From: Priestia megaterium | GTDB lineage: Bacteria > Bacillota > Bacilli > Bacillales > Bacillaceae_H | NCBI RefSeq assembly: GCF_023824195.1 | Contig: NZ_CP085442.1 | Location: forward strand, 310,001-374,000 | Reading direction: 5' to 3' | DNA: 64,000 nucleotides | In this document: positions 43,696 through 52,279 of the stretch, piece after piece | Numbering within the stretch: the stretch's first letter is position 1 | How the letters are laid out: each line of letters begins with the position of its first letter | Notes under the pieces: model-generated | The model's input: the letters and a program-made list of their open reading frames with translations, nothing else | Database searches by the model: none | What the model was told of the DNA's origin: nothing | Position numbers and translations under genes: made by a program

Positions 43696-44145
43696 TCATT
43701 CCTCGTTTTTTTGAGATAGAAGGAGGAGGTTTAATTCATCTTTATTTTGGATTAAATCTTCCAATGTATATTGATCTAACACCTTAATAAAAGCTTGCAT
43801 AGCTTCATGCAAAACACTTTTTAACTTACAGACGGGGCTAATAATGCAGAAGTTTCCTTCACGGTCAAAACATTCAACGATATGAAAATCTTCTTCTGTT
43901 TGACGTACCACTTTGCCAATATTAATGTCTTTTGGCAGCTGAGCTAAACGAATACCGCCGTTTCGTCCTCGTATCGTTTCGATTAAGCCAAGTTTTCCAA
44001 GCTCGTGAATGATTTTCATAAGATGGTTTTTAGAAATATTATACGCTTCAGCAATTTCTTTTATATTGCTTAGTTTATTATTATCGCGAACGCCTAAATA
44101 TAATAAAACTCGCAGTGAGTAATCTGTATATTGTGTGAGCCTCAT
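43696..44145 (-). CDS. nsrR: NsrR, Rrf2-family NO-sensing repressor
   Basis: A 149-residue iron-sulfur transcription factor. The winged helix is at the N-terminus (MRLTQYTDYSLRVLLYLG, NISKNHLMKIIHELGKLGLI). Three cysteines (ECF, NFC, PVC, about residues 92-106) form the cluster site with typical NsrR spacing. NO destroys the cluster and lifts repression of hmp and other genes. It is divergent from hmp across about 200 bases containing NsrR-like inverted repeats, so it probably controls hmp and perhaps itself. Confidence 0.93.
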   Translation of the reverse strand: MRLTQYTDYSLRVLLYLGVRDNNKLSNIKEIAEAYNISKNHLMKIIHELGKLGLIETIRGRNGGIRLAQLPKDINIGKVVRQTEEDFHIVECFDREGNFCIISPVCKLKSVLHEAMQAFIKVLDQYTLEDLIQNKDELNLLLLSQKNEE

Positions 44146-44262
44146 CTCTTTACCTCTTCTCTTACCAGCAGCTTATATATCTATAATAGCATGTCTATAT
44201 CTAAGAAATACAGAAAGAATGCTTTCATTTTTGAAGTAGCGAATTTGTGAACATTTCTTTAA

Positions 44263-44332
44263 ATATGTATATAAAATATATCTTTTTAAGTCGGATATGA
44301 GTATTATAAAGATGTATTAAAAATATATCTTT
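44263..44332 (+). promoter_or_regulatory. Candidate NsrR operators upstream of hmp
   Basis: AAAGATGTATT-AAA-AATATATCTTT (44308-44332) is a near-perfect inverted repeat (10 of 11 paired). A related ATGTAT-N5-ATATAT element lies at 44265-44281. Both resemble the AT-rich NsrR half-site (ATRTATYT). They lie between nsrR and hmp, near the hmp start. Confidence 0.6.
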
Positions 44333-44361
44333 TAAAAATGAATCTTTCGGAGGCGAAAGTT

Positions 44362-45543
44362 ATGAAACAAACAACTATTTCTATTGTAAAAAGTACAGTT
44401 CCTGTTTTAGAAAAGCATGGTCAAGCAATCACAACTCGTTTTTATGAAATGCTTTTTGAACAGTATCCTTCTTTAAAAAATGTATTCAACCAAACAAATC
44501 AAAAAACAGGACGTCAGCAAATGGCGTTAGCTAATACAGTTTATGCCGCTGCACAGTACATCGATCAGCTTGAAACGCTGCTTCCAGTTGTGAAGCAAAT
44601 CGCCCATAAACATCGCAGTATCGGCGTGAAAGCAGAGCACTATCCAATTGTCGGCGAGTTCTTATTAAAGGCAATTAAAGATGTTTTAAAAGAAGCTGCG
44701 ACAGATGAGATTATGGAAGCTTGGAAAGAAGCTTACGGTGCCATTGCGGACGTATTCATAAGTGTTGAGCAAAAATTATATGAAGAAGCCGAAGAAAAAG
44801 GATGGAAAGATTATAAAAAACTAATGGTTCATAAAAAAGTAAAAGAAGCAGAAGACGTGTACTCGTTTTATTTAGTATCACCTGATCAAAAAGCGCTGCC
44901 TGCTTTTCTGCCAGGTCAGTATGTGAGTGTACGAATTCCTGGTGACGAGTATTTATCCATTCGTCAGTACAGCTTATCTGGCTATCCAAGTCAACCATAC
45001 TATAAAATTACGGTGAAAAAAGAAAAGCAAATGGAAGACGGGGTCGTGTCAACTTATTTACATGACCAATTGAAAGAAGGAGACTTGCTTGAAGTCAGCG
45101 TTCCAGCAGGAGATTTTGTCTTAAAAGAAAATAGTAAATCAGTATTTATCAGCGGAGGTGTAGGAATTACTCCAATGATGTCAATGCTTCATCAAGCATT
45201 GGAAAACAATCAAGAAGTAACATTTATTCACAGTGCTAAAAATGAGCAGTTTCATGCAATGAAACGAGAGCTTCAATCGTTGTCAGAGAAATATACGTTT
45301 GAACAACACGTTTTCTATAGTCAAGCGCAAACAGATCAGCATGATGAACATATAACGTATGGTCGCTTAACTAAAAAAGAGCTAGCTAAATACGCCGGCG
45401 ATAAACAGGCATATTATTATGTCTGTGGATCTTCTTCATTTACGCAAATGGTGTTAGAAGGCCTAGCTGAAATGGGTATTTCTCAAGAAAATATCATGTA
45501 TGAATCGTTTGGCCCGAAAATGAGTATGACTCCTTCCGCATAA
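44362..45543 (+). CDS. hmp: Flavohemoglobin (nitric oxide dioxygenase)
   Basis: A 393-residue cytosolic enzyme converting NO plus O2 to nitrate with NAD(P)H. The globin domain (1-140) has the proximal His region VKQIAHKHRSIGVKAEHY and the distal pocket Tyr/Gln pattern. The FAD domain has RQYSLSG and the NAD domain GGVGITPMMSML. Length is normal. ATG 44362 follows GGAGG by 9 bases; an upstream in-frame ATG at 44338 lacks a site and would place that ribosome site inside the gene. It is regulated by NsrR (inferred from neighbour and operators). Confidence 0.95.
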   Translation: MKQTTISIVKSTVPVLEKHGQAITTRFYEMLFEQYPSLKNVFNQTNQKTGRQQMALANTVYAAAQYIDQLETLLPVVKQIAHKHRSIGVKAEHYPIVGEFLLKAIKDVLKEAATDEIMEAWKEAYGAIADVFISVEQKLYEEAEEKGWKDYKKLMVHKKVKEAEDVYSFYLVSPDQKALPAFLPGQYVSVRIPGDEYLSIRQYSLSGYPSQPYYKITVKKEKQMEDGVVSTYLHDQLKEGDLLEVSVPAGDFVLKENSKSVFISGGVGITPMMSMLHQALENNQEVTFIHSAKNEQFHAMKRELQSLSEKYTFEQHVFYSQAQTDQHDEHITYGRLTKKELAKYAGDKQAYYYVCGSSSFTQMVLEGLAEMGISQENIMYESFGPKMSMTPSA

Positions 45544-45560
45544 ATGTATGGAAAAAGGGT

Positions 45561-45597
45561 AAAAAGCTAACAGTAGACAATACTGTTAGCTTTTTTT
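45561..45597 (+). terminator. Intrinsic terminator after hmp
   Basis: AAAAAGCTAACAGTA-5 bases-TACTGTTAGCTTTTTTT. Confidence 0.93.
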
Positions 45598-45615
45598 ATG
45601 AAAGGGAGTTTAAAG

Positions 45616-46905
45616 ATGACAAATAAGCAGTATGACATGGTGGGAATAGGAATAGGACCTTTTAATTTAGGCTTAGCGGCCCTTGCTGAGCCTCTTGATG
45701 AAATTGATGCTGTCTTCTTTGATAAAGAAGCGAAATTTGAATGGCATCCGGGAATGTTAATTGACGGCACGGACTTGCAGATTCCGTTTCTAGCAGACTT
45801 AGTTACATTTGCGGATCCAACAAGCCCCTATTCTTTTCTAAATTATATTCACAAGCAAAAACGCTTGTATCCGTTCTTTTTCTTTAATCGTTTTGACATT
45901 CCGCGTCAAGAATACAACGAGTACGCAAAATGGGTAGCGGAGCAGCTATCTTCCTGCCACTTTTCTTCAAAAGTTGTAGACGTGATACCGAAAAATGAAG
46001 AAGAGTATTATGAAGTAAAGGTAGAAACACCTGAGGGAATTCAAACAGTAAATGCTAAACACGTTGTAATGGGAACAGGAAGCATTCCACTTGTGCCTCC
46101 GGCTTTTGAAGAAAAGCTCAATGAGCATATTTTACACAGCAGCGGCTATTTACATAAAAAAGAAGAGATTCAAAAAGGAAAGCATGTAACGATCGTTGGT
46201 TCAGGGCAAAGTGCTGCAGAGATTTTTCTTGATTTACTAGAAGAACAGACTGAACATCATTACCACCTTACATGGTTTACAAGATCCTCTAATTTTTTTC
46301 AGCTTGATCAATCCAAGCTTGCTCAAGAGTTATTTTCGCCAAACTATGTAGATTACTTTCATTCGCTGCCTTTTGAGGAACGTACAAGTACGGTGGAAGA
46401 TTTAAATCCTTTACGTCACGGAATTGAATCTTCTACCTTAACGAAAATCTATGATTTACTTTATCATCGTTCACTTAAAGGAAAAGTACCCGTTACGATT
46501 CAAGCTTCGACTGAAGTAAGTGATATTCATAAAAAAGGAAATGGATATGAGCTGGAGTGCAAACAATTAAAGGCTGAACGCTCTTTTCAATACGAAGCGG
46601 ATCGTTTGATATTGTCCACGGGCTATAAGCCAAAAATTTCGCCGTTCATCGAACGAATAAAAGATGATATTGAATGGGAAGATGACAAGCGTTTCAAAGT
46701 TACAAAAGATTACCGGCTTGTCTTTAAACAACCCCGTAACCACCACTTTTTTACTTTAACCAATATCGAACATTCACATGGATCTGGCGCAACAAATCTT
46801 GGTTTATCCGTTCAGCGCAATCAGCGTATTCTGAACGTGATTGCAGGGAGAGATGTGTACCCAGTTCCAGAAGAGACGACGTTTCAGACATTTAATTTGT
46901 TTTGA
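45616..46905 (+). CDS. L-lysine/L-ornithine N-monooxygenase (IucD/PvdA/SidA family)
   Basis: A 429-residue flavoprotein. FAD motif GIGIGPFNLGLAALAE is at the N-terminus; the NADPH motif is VGSGQSAAEIF (about 195-205); the C-terminal FATGY-like element is LSTGYKP. The family hydroxylates the side-chain amine of lysine or ornithine as the first step of hydroxamate siderophores (schizokinen in B. megaterium uses a diamine). No siderophore synthetase (iucA/iucC type) is adjacent, so it is a lone gene here. ATG 45616 follows AAAGGGAG. Its start is only 19 bases after the hmp terminator. Confidence 0.87.
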   Translation: MTNKQYDMVGIGIGPFNLGLAALAEPLDEIDAVFFDKEAKFEWHPGMLIDGTDLQIPFLADLVTFADPTSPYSFLNYIHKQKRLYPFFFFNRFDIPRQEYNEYAKWVAEQLSSCHFSSKVVDVIPKNEEEYYEVKVETPEGIQTVNAKHVVMGTGSIPLVPPAFEEKLNEHILHSSGYLHKKEEIQKGKHVTIVGSGQSAAEIFLDLLEEQTEHHYHLTWFTRSSNFFQLDQSKLAQELFSPNYVDYFHSLPFEERTSTVEDLNPLRHGIESSTLTKIYDLLYHRSLKGKVPVTIQASTEVSDIHKKGNGYELECKQLKAERSFQYEADRLILSTGYKPKISPFIERIKDDIEWEDDKRFKVTKDYRLVFKQPRNHHFFTLTNIEHSHGSGATNLGLSVQRNQRILNVIAGRDVYPVPEETTFQTFNLF

Positions 46906-46975
46906 ATTTCTGCTTTATAAAAATCTTCAATGTGTTTTTTGATTATTGTAGAAAAGTTTTTTACTCATAAAGCAT

Positions 46976-47000
46976 GTTTAAAAGAATAGTGTACGGGTAT
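46976..47000 (+). promoter_or_regulatory. Sigma-B promoter of yfkM
   Basis: GTTTAA (46976-46981), 13-base spacer, GGGTAT (46995-47000) equals the sigma-B consensus GTTTAA-N12-14-GGGWAW. yfkM is a sigma-B gene in B. subtilis. Confidence 0.85.
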
Positions 47001-47048
47001 TTTATTTATAGAACATTAGTACACAAATCAATTAAGGAGTTGCTTAGA

Positions 47049-47561
47049 ATGAGTAAGAAAATTGCAGTATTAGTAACAGATTTATTTGAAGATGTGGAAT
47101 ATACAGATCCAGCCAAAGCCTTTGAAGAAGAAGGCCATACGCTAACAAAAATCGATGTTAAAACAGGTGAAGTAACAGGTAAACAAGGCGAAACAACATT
47201 AACAATTGATAAAGCAATTGCGGATGTAAAGCCAGAAGATTTTGACGCATTGTTTTTACCGGGAGGTTTCTCACCAGATATCTTGCGTGCGGACGATCAA
47301 GTCGTAGCTTTCACAAAATCATTTATGGATGAAGGCAAACCGGTTATGGCTATTTGTCACGGACCACAGCTGCTAATCAATGCTGAAACATTAAAAGGAC
47401 GTGACGTAACTGGTTTCAAATCAATTGCTATTGATTTGAAAAATGCAGGCGCAAACTTCCATGATAAAGAAGTGGTGGTATGCGGTAATCAACTAGTTAC
47501 AAGCCGTACACCAGACGATATGGAAGCATTCGTACGTGAATCAGTAAATGTCTTAAAATAA
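47049..47561 (+). CDS. yfkM: General stress protein 18, DJ-1/PfpI family (YfkM)
   Basis: A 170-residue protein of the PfpI family. The nucleophile elbow is AICHGPQLL, with LPGG earlier in the fold and a conserved C-terminal TSRTPDD. B. subtilis YfkM is a general stress protein with likely deglycase or methylglyoxal-repair activity. ATG 47049 follows AAGGAG; the open frame extends upstream through the sigma-B promoter, which rules out a longer start. It is a second PfpI gene in the window, more distant from the one at 4867. Confidence 0.92.
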   Translation: MSKKIAVLVTDLFEDVEYTDPAKAFEEEGHTLTKIDVKTGEVTGKQGETTLTIDKAIADVKPEDFDALFLPGGFSPDILRADDQVVAFTKSFMDEGKPVMAICHGPQLLINAETLKGRDVTGFKSIAIDLKNAGANFHDKEVVVCGNQLVTSRTPDDMEAFVRESVNVLK

Positions 47562-47588
47562 GTAAATAATATTAGTAAAACTTTCTGT

Positions 47589-47635
47589 AAAAGGCGATAA
47601 CAGGGTGGTTTACCACTGTGCTGTCGCCTTTTTTG
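47589..47635 (+). terminator. Intrinsic terminator after yfkM
   Basis: AAAGGCGA and CAG pair with CTG and TCGCCTTTTTT around an inner GTGG/CCAC hairpin. The following 285 bases to the next start hold nothing I can recognise. Confidence 0.75.
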
Positions 47636-47920
47636 TATGTAACGATTTTGACGAGGAATTTACAGTTATATTACTGCATTGGATGAAGCGGTTTCTAAAA
47701 TAATATGAAAACCTTTTACTATCAATAGATAGAAGCCACGTAATACAATAGAAATATTTTTTACATAAATGAAAGTATAATTTTGGTAGCTTAAAAGACG
47801 TTGCGAGTTTCATAGTTTTCATGCAACAATGAGGGTGCATCACGAGATTGGCTTGCTACAAGCTTAGATGCGTTGCGGTTTTACAAAAAAACTTTATTAA
47901 CACATAGGAGGATTTCAAAC

Positions 47921-48667
47921 ATGAAGAAAAGGTTTCGTATTGCCACTGTCGCAGGTGCCGTATCATTAGGATTACTAACAGCAGGACAAGCAAATGCAGC
48001 AGCTCCTGATTGCAACACTCCAAAACAAATTACCATTAAAGATGCTCAAGCAGCACAAAATATAAATGTAGATGAGCTATTAAAGAAATTTAACGCTCAA
48101 GGACAATCTGCTCAAGCAGCAGCTCCGCAGCAAGAAACACAAGCACCAGAGCAAGCTGAAGCAGCTCCACAGGAACAAGCACAAGCACCAAAGCAAAGTG
48201 AAGAAGCAAAAGCTCCAGAGCAAACACAGCAAAACACAAAAGCTCAACAATCAGAAAATACTGATAAAGCAGAACAAACAAAAGATGCTAGTCAATTCGA
48301 ACAAAAGGTCGTAGATTTAGTGAACCAAGAGCGTGAAAAACAAGGTTTAAAACCTCTAACACTTAACAAAAAATTAAGTGACGTTGCACGCACTAAATCA
48401 AAAGATATGATGGACAAAGGGTATTTTGACCATAATTCACCAACATATGGTTCACCATTTGATATGATGAAACAATTCGGCATTGAATATACAACTGCAG
48501 GTGAAAACATTGCAAAAGGTCAGCAATCACCTGAAGATGTAATGAATGCTTGGATGAATAGTGACGGTCACCGCAAAAACATTCTAAACCCTGATTTCAC
48601 TGAAATTGGTGTTGGATACGTAAAAGGTGATACTACGTACTGGACTCAACAATTTATCGGTAAGTGA
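47921..48667 (+). CDS. ykwD: Secreted CAP/SCP-domain protein (YkwD-like)
   Basis: A 248-residue exported protein. The signal peptide ends around residue 28 (AGQANAAAP). A low-complexity Ala/Gln/Pro/Glu-rich linker covers about 60-130. The CAP domain (about 135-248) has NQEREKQGLKPL, HNSPTYGSPFDMMK, AGENIAKG and HRKNILNPDFTEIGVGY, the classical CAP motifs. YkwD-like proteins occur on Bacillus cells and spores; the enzymatic role is unclear. ATG 47921 follows AGGAGG. Single-gene with a terminator. Confidence 0.9.
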   Translation: MKKRFRIATVAGAVSLGLLTAGQANAAAPDCNTPKQITIKDAQAAQNINVDELLKKFNAQGQSAQAAAPQQETQAPEQAEAAPQEQAQAPKQSEEAKAPEQTQQNTKAQQSENTDKAEQTKDASQFEQKVVDLVNQEREKQGLKPLTLNKKLSDVARTKSKDMMDKGYFDHNSPTYGSPFDMMKQFGIEYTTAGENIAKGQQSPEDVMNAWMNSDGHRKNILNPDFTEIGVGYVKGDTTYWTQQFIGK

Positions 48668-48670
48668 TAC

Positions 48671-48700
48671 AAAAAGAGCAGGATATACCTGCTCTTTTTT
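48671..48700 (+). terminator. Intrinsic terminator after ykwD
   Basis: AAAAAGAGCAGG-5 bases-CCTGCTCTTTTTT. Confidence 0.9.
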
Positions 48701-48761
48701 GCGTTTTTAGCTGTCCAATTTGGGTATAGTAAAGTAAGAACACGTAAAGGAGTGCCTTAAA

Positions 48762-48878
48762 TTGGGACGTATATTTAAAAAAATTCTAGTCGCTGTTTTT
48801 CCTATCCTTTTAAAAGAAGGATATCGTCATTATAAAAATCGTAAAACTCGAACTGCGCCGTCTAAAGGGTATAAATAA
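48762..48878 (+). CDS. Small basic protein of 38 residues
   Basis: TTG 48762 lies 12 bases after AAAGGAG and starts a 38-codon frame: a hydrophobic first half (ILVAVFPILL) and a basic Tyr/Arg/Lys tail (YRHYKNRKTR). It ends at a strong bidirectional hairpin terminator, which supports a real transcript. It is probably a small membrane-associated peptide of unknown function. Confidence 0.6.
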   Translation: MGRIFKKILVAVFPILLKEGYRHYKNRKTRTAPSKGYK

Positions 48879-48902
48879 AAAGGACTCGAAAGAGTCCTTT
48901 TT
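48877..48902. terminator. Bidirectional terminator
   Basis: AAAAAGGACTC-4 bases-GAGTCCTTTTT between convergent genes. Confidence 0.88.
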
Positions 48903-48905
48903 GTT

Positions 48906-50642
48906 TTATGCTTGAACGGTGATATGCTTGAATTCTTTTACATTAAATAATCCTTTGTCGGTTAATTTTAGACATGGGATAACAGGCAAGCTTAAGAAAG
49001 ATAATGTCAGCAGCGGGTTGAATTTCTGTGAAATATCAAGCTCATGAAGAGCCCCGTGAAGCTGCTTAAGTAAGCTGTTTACTTCATTGTAAGGGTGAGG
49101 TGACATTAATCCTCCGATGGAAAGAGGAAGGGAGCCAATCACTTCATTGCCTTTTACAATAACAATACCTCCGCCGATTTCTTCAATTGCCGCAATTGCT
49201 TTTGCTAAATCTTCATCATTTGTTCCTACGGCTACGATATTATGTGAATCGTGAGCAATCGTGGTAGCAATCGCTCCGTCTTTTAACTGAAAACCTTTTA
49301 CAATCCCAAGACCAATATTCCCTGTTAGATGATGACGCTCAACAACAGCCATTTTCAGCTGATCGTTTTCTACAGAAGACTGAAATTCGTTTTGCTTCAC
49401 TTGAACTTCTTCTACAATATGATTTGTAAGCAGGCTGTTTGGATTAATTTCAATAATATTAGCGCGATTATGCTGAAGTGGTATCGTAAGTTTTTTAATG
49501 GAAAACTCTTTCAGATGAACAGAATTCATTAGTTCTGTTGGAAGATCAATTTGTTCTTCTTGAACAGAAAGCATCTCTCCATTTTCAGCAATAAGCTCTC
49601 CGTTTTGATAGACATGTGCTGCAGATATATCGGTTAAGTCGTCTAATAGAATAAAATCAGCTTTGTAACCAGGAGCAACCGCACCTCTATCTTTTAACCC
49701 GTAGCATTCAGCGGCATTTAATGAAGCCATTTGAATCGCAATTAACGGATCCAGCCCGAGTTCAATAGCAAAACGAACATTGTAATCAATAGAACCTTCC
49801 GTTAATAAATCATCTAGGTGTTTGTCATCGGTACAGAATAAAAATCTGCGCGCGTTACGTTCATTTACAGCAGGTAATAATTGTTTCAAATCTTTAGCGA
49901 CAGAACCTTGGCGGATCAGAACATACATCCCGCGCTGAATACGTTCAATTGCTTCTTCTGCTGTTACGCATTCATGATCTGTTGAAATGTTAGCGGTACG
50001 ATAAATATTAACGCCCGTAGCATCTAGCCCTGAGCCGTGCCCATCAATTACGCCGTTTGCATCGTTAGCTGCTTGTAATTTATCGAGCATATCGTCATCT
50101 CCATCTCGCACAGCAGGGAAATCCATCACTTCTGCTAATCCAAGCACGCGAGGGTGAGAGAAAAATGGCGCTAAGTCAGCTGCTTTTAAGACGGCTCCAG
50201 AGCTTTCAAAAGGAGTTGCTGGCACGCTTGAAGGTAAATTCACAAATACGTCTAAAGGAATGGAATCCGAGTTTTGAAGCATAAACTCAATGCCAGATTT
50301 CCCTGAAACATTCGCAATTTCATGAGGGTCCGTTACGACAGTTGTGACGCCTCTAGGTACAAGAAGTTTTGAGAACTCTTTAGGTGTAACCATTGATGAT
50401 TCAATGTGAACGTGTCCATCAATGAACGTAGGAGAAATGTATTTTCCTTTTGCATCAACGACGTTATTCCCATCGTATTGACCTATTCCAACAATCACTC
50501 CATCAGCAATCGCAATATCGGCTTCAATGATGGAAAGCGTAAAGACATCGATAATTTTCCCGTTTTTCACTACAAGATCTGCAGGTATTTTTTTATTGGC
50601 AACAGCAAGCTGTTTTCTTAAGGTTGTTTTTGTATTTGACAT
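48906..50642 (-). CDS. adeC: Adenine deaminase
   Basis: A 578-residue metallohydrolase converting adenine to hypoxanthine. Amidohydrolase motifs are visible: FIDGHVHIESSM (metal His pair), VVTDPHEIANV, and DGHGSGLD further on; the C-terminal domain has IAHDSHNIVAVG. Length matches B. subtilis AdeC (577). ATG 50642 follows GAGGAGT; the frame extends 12 codons upstream without support. The leader contains a guanine-type purine riboswitch, so expression should respond to guanine or hypoxanthine, the product of the reaction. Confidence 0.94.
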   Translation of the reverse strand: MSNTKTTLRKQLAVANKKIPADLVVKNGKIIDVFTLSIIEADIAIADGVIVGIGQYDGNNVVDAKGKYISPTFIDGHVHIESSMVTPKEFSKLLVPRGVTTVVTDPHEIANVSGKSGIEFMLQNSDSIPLDVFVNLPSSVPATPFESSGAVLKAADLAPFFSHPRVLGLAEVMDFPAVRDGDDDMLDKLQAANDANGVIDGHGSGLDATGVNIYRTANISTDHECVTAEEAIERIQRGMYVLIRQGSVAKDLKQLLPAVNERNARRFLFCTDDKHLDDLLTEGSIDYNVRFAIELGLDPLIAIQMASLNAAECYGLKDRGAVAPGYKADFILLDDLTDISAAHVYQNGELIAENGEMLSVQEEQIDLPTELMNSVHLKEFSIKKLTIPLQHNRANIIEINPNSLLTNHIVEEVQVKQNEFQSSVENDQLKMAVVERHHLTGNIGLGIVKGFQLKDGAIATTIAHDSHNIVAVGTNDEDLAKAIAAIEEIGGGIVIVKGNEVIGSLPLSIGGLMSPHPYNEVNSLLKQLHGALHELDISQKFNPLLTLSFLSLPVIPCLKLTDKGLFNVKEFKHITVQA

Positions 50643-50741
50643 GAATGTGACTCCTCTCATTGTATAACTGAATAACAATGAAGGACTATGTAAGGGAGAA
50701 CATAAAGAAGAATAAAAATGCAGTATGAATGATGTTCAACC

Positions 50742-50808
50742 CTCGTAGTCCAACTATTTACGGTAGTTCGGTAGAAACTCTTGGACCCTATTTCCAAGAC
50801 TATACGAG
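50742..50808 (-). ncRNA. Purine riboswitch, guanine type, upstream of adeC
   Basis: Read on the minus strand: P1 strands CTCGTATAGTC and GACTACGAG enclose the aptamer; P2 uses CTTGG/CCAAG, followed by the invariant GTTTCTACC and the P3 loop CCGTAAAT. The specificity base just before the 3' P1 strand is C (GACTACGAG), as in guanine/hypoxanthine aptamers; adenine types have T. No clear terminator is visible between it and adeC, so the expression platform is unresolved. Confidence 0.93.
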
Positions 50809-50966
50809 CTTTAGGTATTTCGATACATTCTATAGACAAATAATAAAAACGTCAATTCCTAATGAAAAAGAAAGATTTTTGGGAATATTTCATCTATGCG
50901 TATGTAAACGATTTAACTCTTATTTGCTCGCTAAAAGGTGCAGCATTCATGTATAGAAAAAAATGT

Positions 50967-51001
50967 AGAAAAAACCGTCAATGGCTATTAGTCATTGACG
51001 G
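50967..51001 (-). terminator. Terminator after yfkK
   Basis: On the minus strand CCGTCAATG-9 bases-CATTGACGG followed by a T run. Confidence 0.8.
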
Positions 51002-51009
51002 AGTTGTCA

Positions 51010-51246
51010 TTAAGCTTGTTTACGCAGTGTACCTAATTCTTCCGCGATCGCTTGCATTTCACTTGGGCTAAAAGAATCTTTTCTCATTACCATATCGTAT
51101 AAGTACTTTAAGTCTTCATACATTTCTTCGTCAAAAGCTTCAGCTTTAATTGCTCCGATATTTAGCATGCGCAGTTTTTCACTAATGCTATCGACCATAT
51201 GTTTAATATTCTCTGGAGATTTTACTGATAAATCCACTTTGTTCAT
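51010..51246 (-). CDS. yfkK: YfkK (UPF0435)
   Basis: A 78-residue acidic, helical protein with the UPF0435 pattern: [18 protein letters not shown] at the start, [20 protein letters not shown] in the middle and an EELGTLRK end. Function unknown. It is divergent from yfkJ, as in B. subtilis, and close to the family length of about 71-78. Confidence 0.88.
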   Translation of the reverse strand: MNKVDLSVKSPENIKHMVDSISEKLRMLNIGAIKAEAFDEEMYEDLKYLYDMVMRKDSFSPSEMQAIAEELGTLRKQA

Positions 51247-51413
51247 CCTTCCAGTTGCGTTTTTTTTATTGTAACATGTTTTTATCGTGTGAACACTTTT
51301 ATGTCAGGTTCTTATCCACAGAAGAGTGGAAACGATATAAATAAAAGAAAACTATTTTTTAGTTTAAAAATGATTGTATATAATGTTTGTAATAAGGGAA
51401 AGGAGTCGAGACT

Positions 51414-51887
51414 ATGATTAACGTATTATTCGTTTGTTTGGGAAATATTTGTCGTTCACCCATGGCAGAAGCGGTCTTTAAAGATATGGTGAAGAAAAAA
51501 GGGCTAGAAGGACAAATTTACGTAGATTCTGCAGGCACAGGAGGCTGGCACAAAGGAAATCCTCCTCATGAAGGGACGCAATCTATTTTAACGAAAAACA
51601 ACATTGATTTTAAAGGGCAAACAGCAAGACAAGTGATTCAAGAGGATGTAGCTAAATTCCATTATATTATTGGAATGGATGTCGAAAATGTAGGAAATCT
51701 GAGAAGGATGGCTGGACATACTAAAACAGGTTATATTGCAAGGCTTTTGGATTTTGTGCCCGATTTACATATTGAAGATGTGCCTGATCCTTATTTCACG
51801 GGAAATTTTGACGAAGTATATGACTTAGTTCAAGAAGGATGCAAGGCTCTTTTAGACGAAATTATAGAGAAGCATTTCTCGGAATAA
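51414..51887 (+). CDS. yfkJ: Low-molecular-weight protein-tyrosine phosphatase
   Basis: A 157-residue cytosolic phosphatase. The P-loop is FVCLGNICRSPMAEA with nucleophile Cys8 and Arg14, and the general acid Asp is in the DVPDPYFTG segment near residue 125. B. subtilis YfkJ is a real tyrosine phosphatase linked to ethanol stress. ATG 51414 follows AAAGGAG. It heads the yfkJ-yfkI-yfkH run, with spacings of 39 and 14 bases. A TTATCCACA sequence (DnaA-box consensus) lies 94 bases upstream at 51312-51320. Confidence 0.93.
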   Translation: MINVLFVCLGNICRSPMAEAVFKDMVKKKGLEGQIYVDSAGTGGWHKGNPPHEGTQSILTKNNIDFKGQTARQVIQEDVAKFHYIIGMDVENVGNLRRMAGHTKTGYIARLLDFVPDLHIEDVPDPYFTGNFDEVYDLVQEGCKALLDEIIEKHFSE

Positions 51888-51926
51888 GCAATACTTAAAA
51901 AATAAAAAACGGAGGAGAAACGACAA

Positions 51927-52265
51927 ATGGGTAAACGAAATAAGCTAGTAGAAGGTATTGTCATTGGAGCAATTATAGGAGGAGCTGTTTCTTTATTTGA
52001 TAAAGAAACAAGAAGCTCTGTCATTCAAGGAAGTAAAAAACTGAAAGCCAAAACAACAACTCTTATTCAGCACCCTGAACTTGTAACGGATACTGTCAAA
52101 GAGAAATATGAAACCATCCGTACGACCATCGAGCAAGTTTCTGAAGATGTATCATTTGTAGCAGGAAAAGTAGAAAAGTTAAAAGAAACAACGCCTCAGG
52201 TGATGGAAATTGTAAACGATACAAAAGAAGCATTTGTGGAGAAGTATGGTGATGAACAAAAATAA
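51927..52265 (+). CDS. yfkI: YfkI-like YtxH-domain protein
   Basis: A 112-residue protein with a short N-terminal hydrophobic, glycine-rich segment (VIGAIIGGAVSLFD) followed by a long charged helix (KETRSSVIQGSKKLKAK onward), as in YtxH-type stress proteins. It probably associates with the membrane; function unknown. GGAGGAG ribosome site. Located between yfkJ and yfkH as in B. subtilis. Confidence 0.82.
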   Translation: MGKRNKLVEGIVIGAIIGGAVSLFDKETRSSVIQGSKKLKAKTTTLIQHPELVTDTVKEKYETIRTTIEQVSEDVSFVAGKVEKLKETTPQVMEIVNDTKEAFVEKYGDEQK

Positions 52266-52279
52266 ATAAGGAGGCACAT

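Noticed and set aside
44338..44361. Upstream ATG for hmp
   Set aside because: The GGAGG ribosome site lies inside this extension and fits the ATG at 44362.
50657..50956. Short open frames on both strands before adeC
   Set aside because: They lie over the purine riboswitch and leader; the aptamer explains the sequence.
51300..51413. Sigma-B promoter for the yfkJIH operon
   Set aside because: A GTTTAA and a GGGAAA both occur but their spacing is far too long; a TATAAT is present instead.
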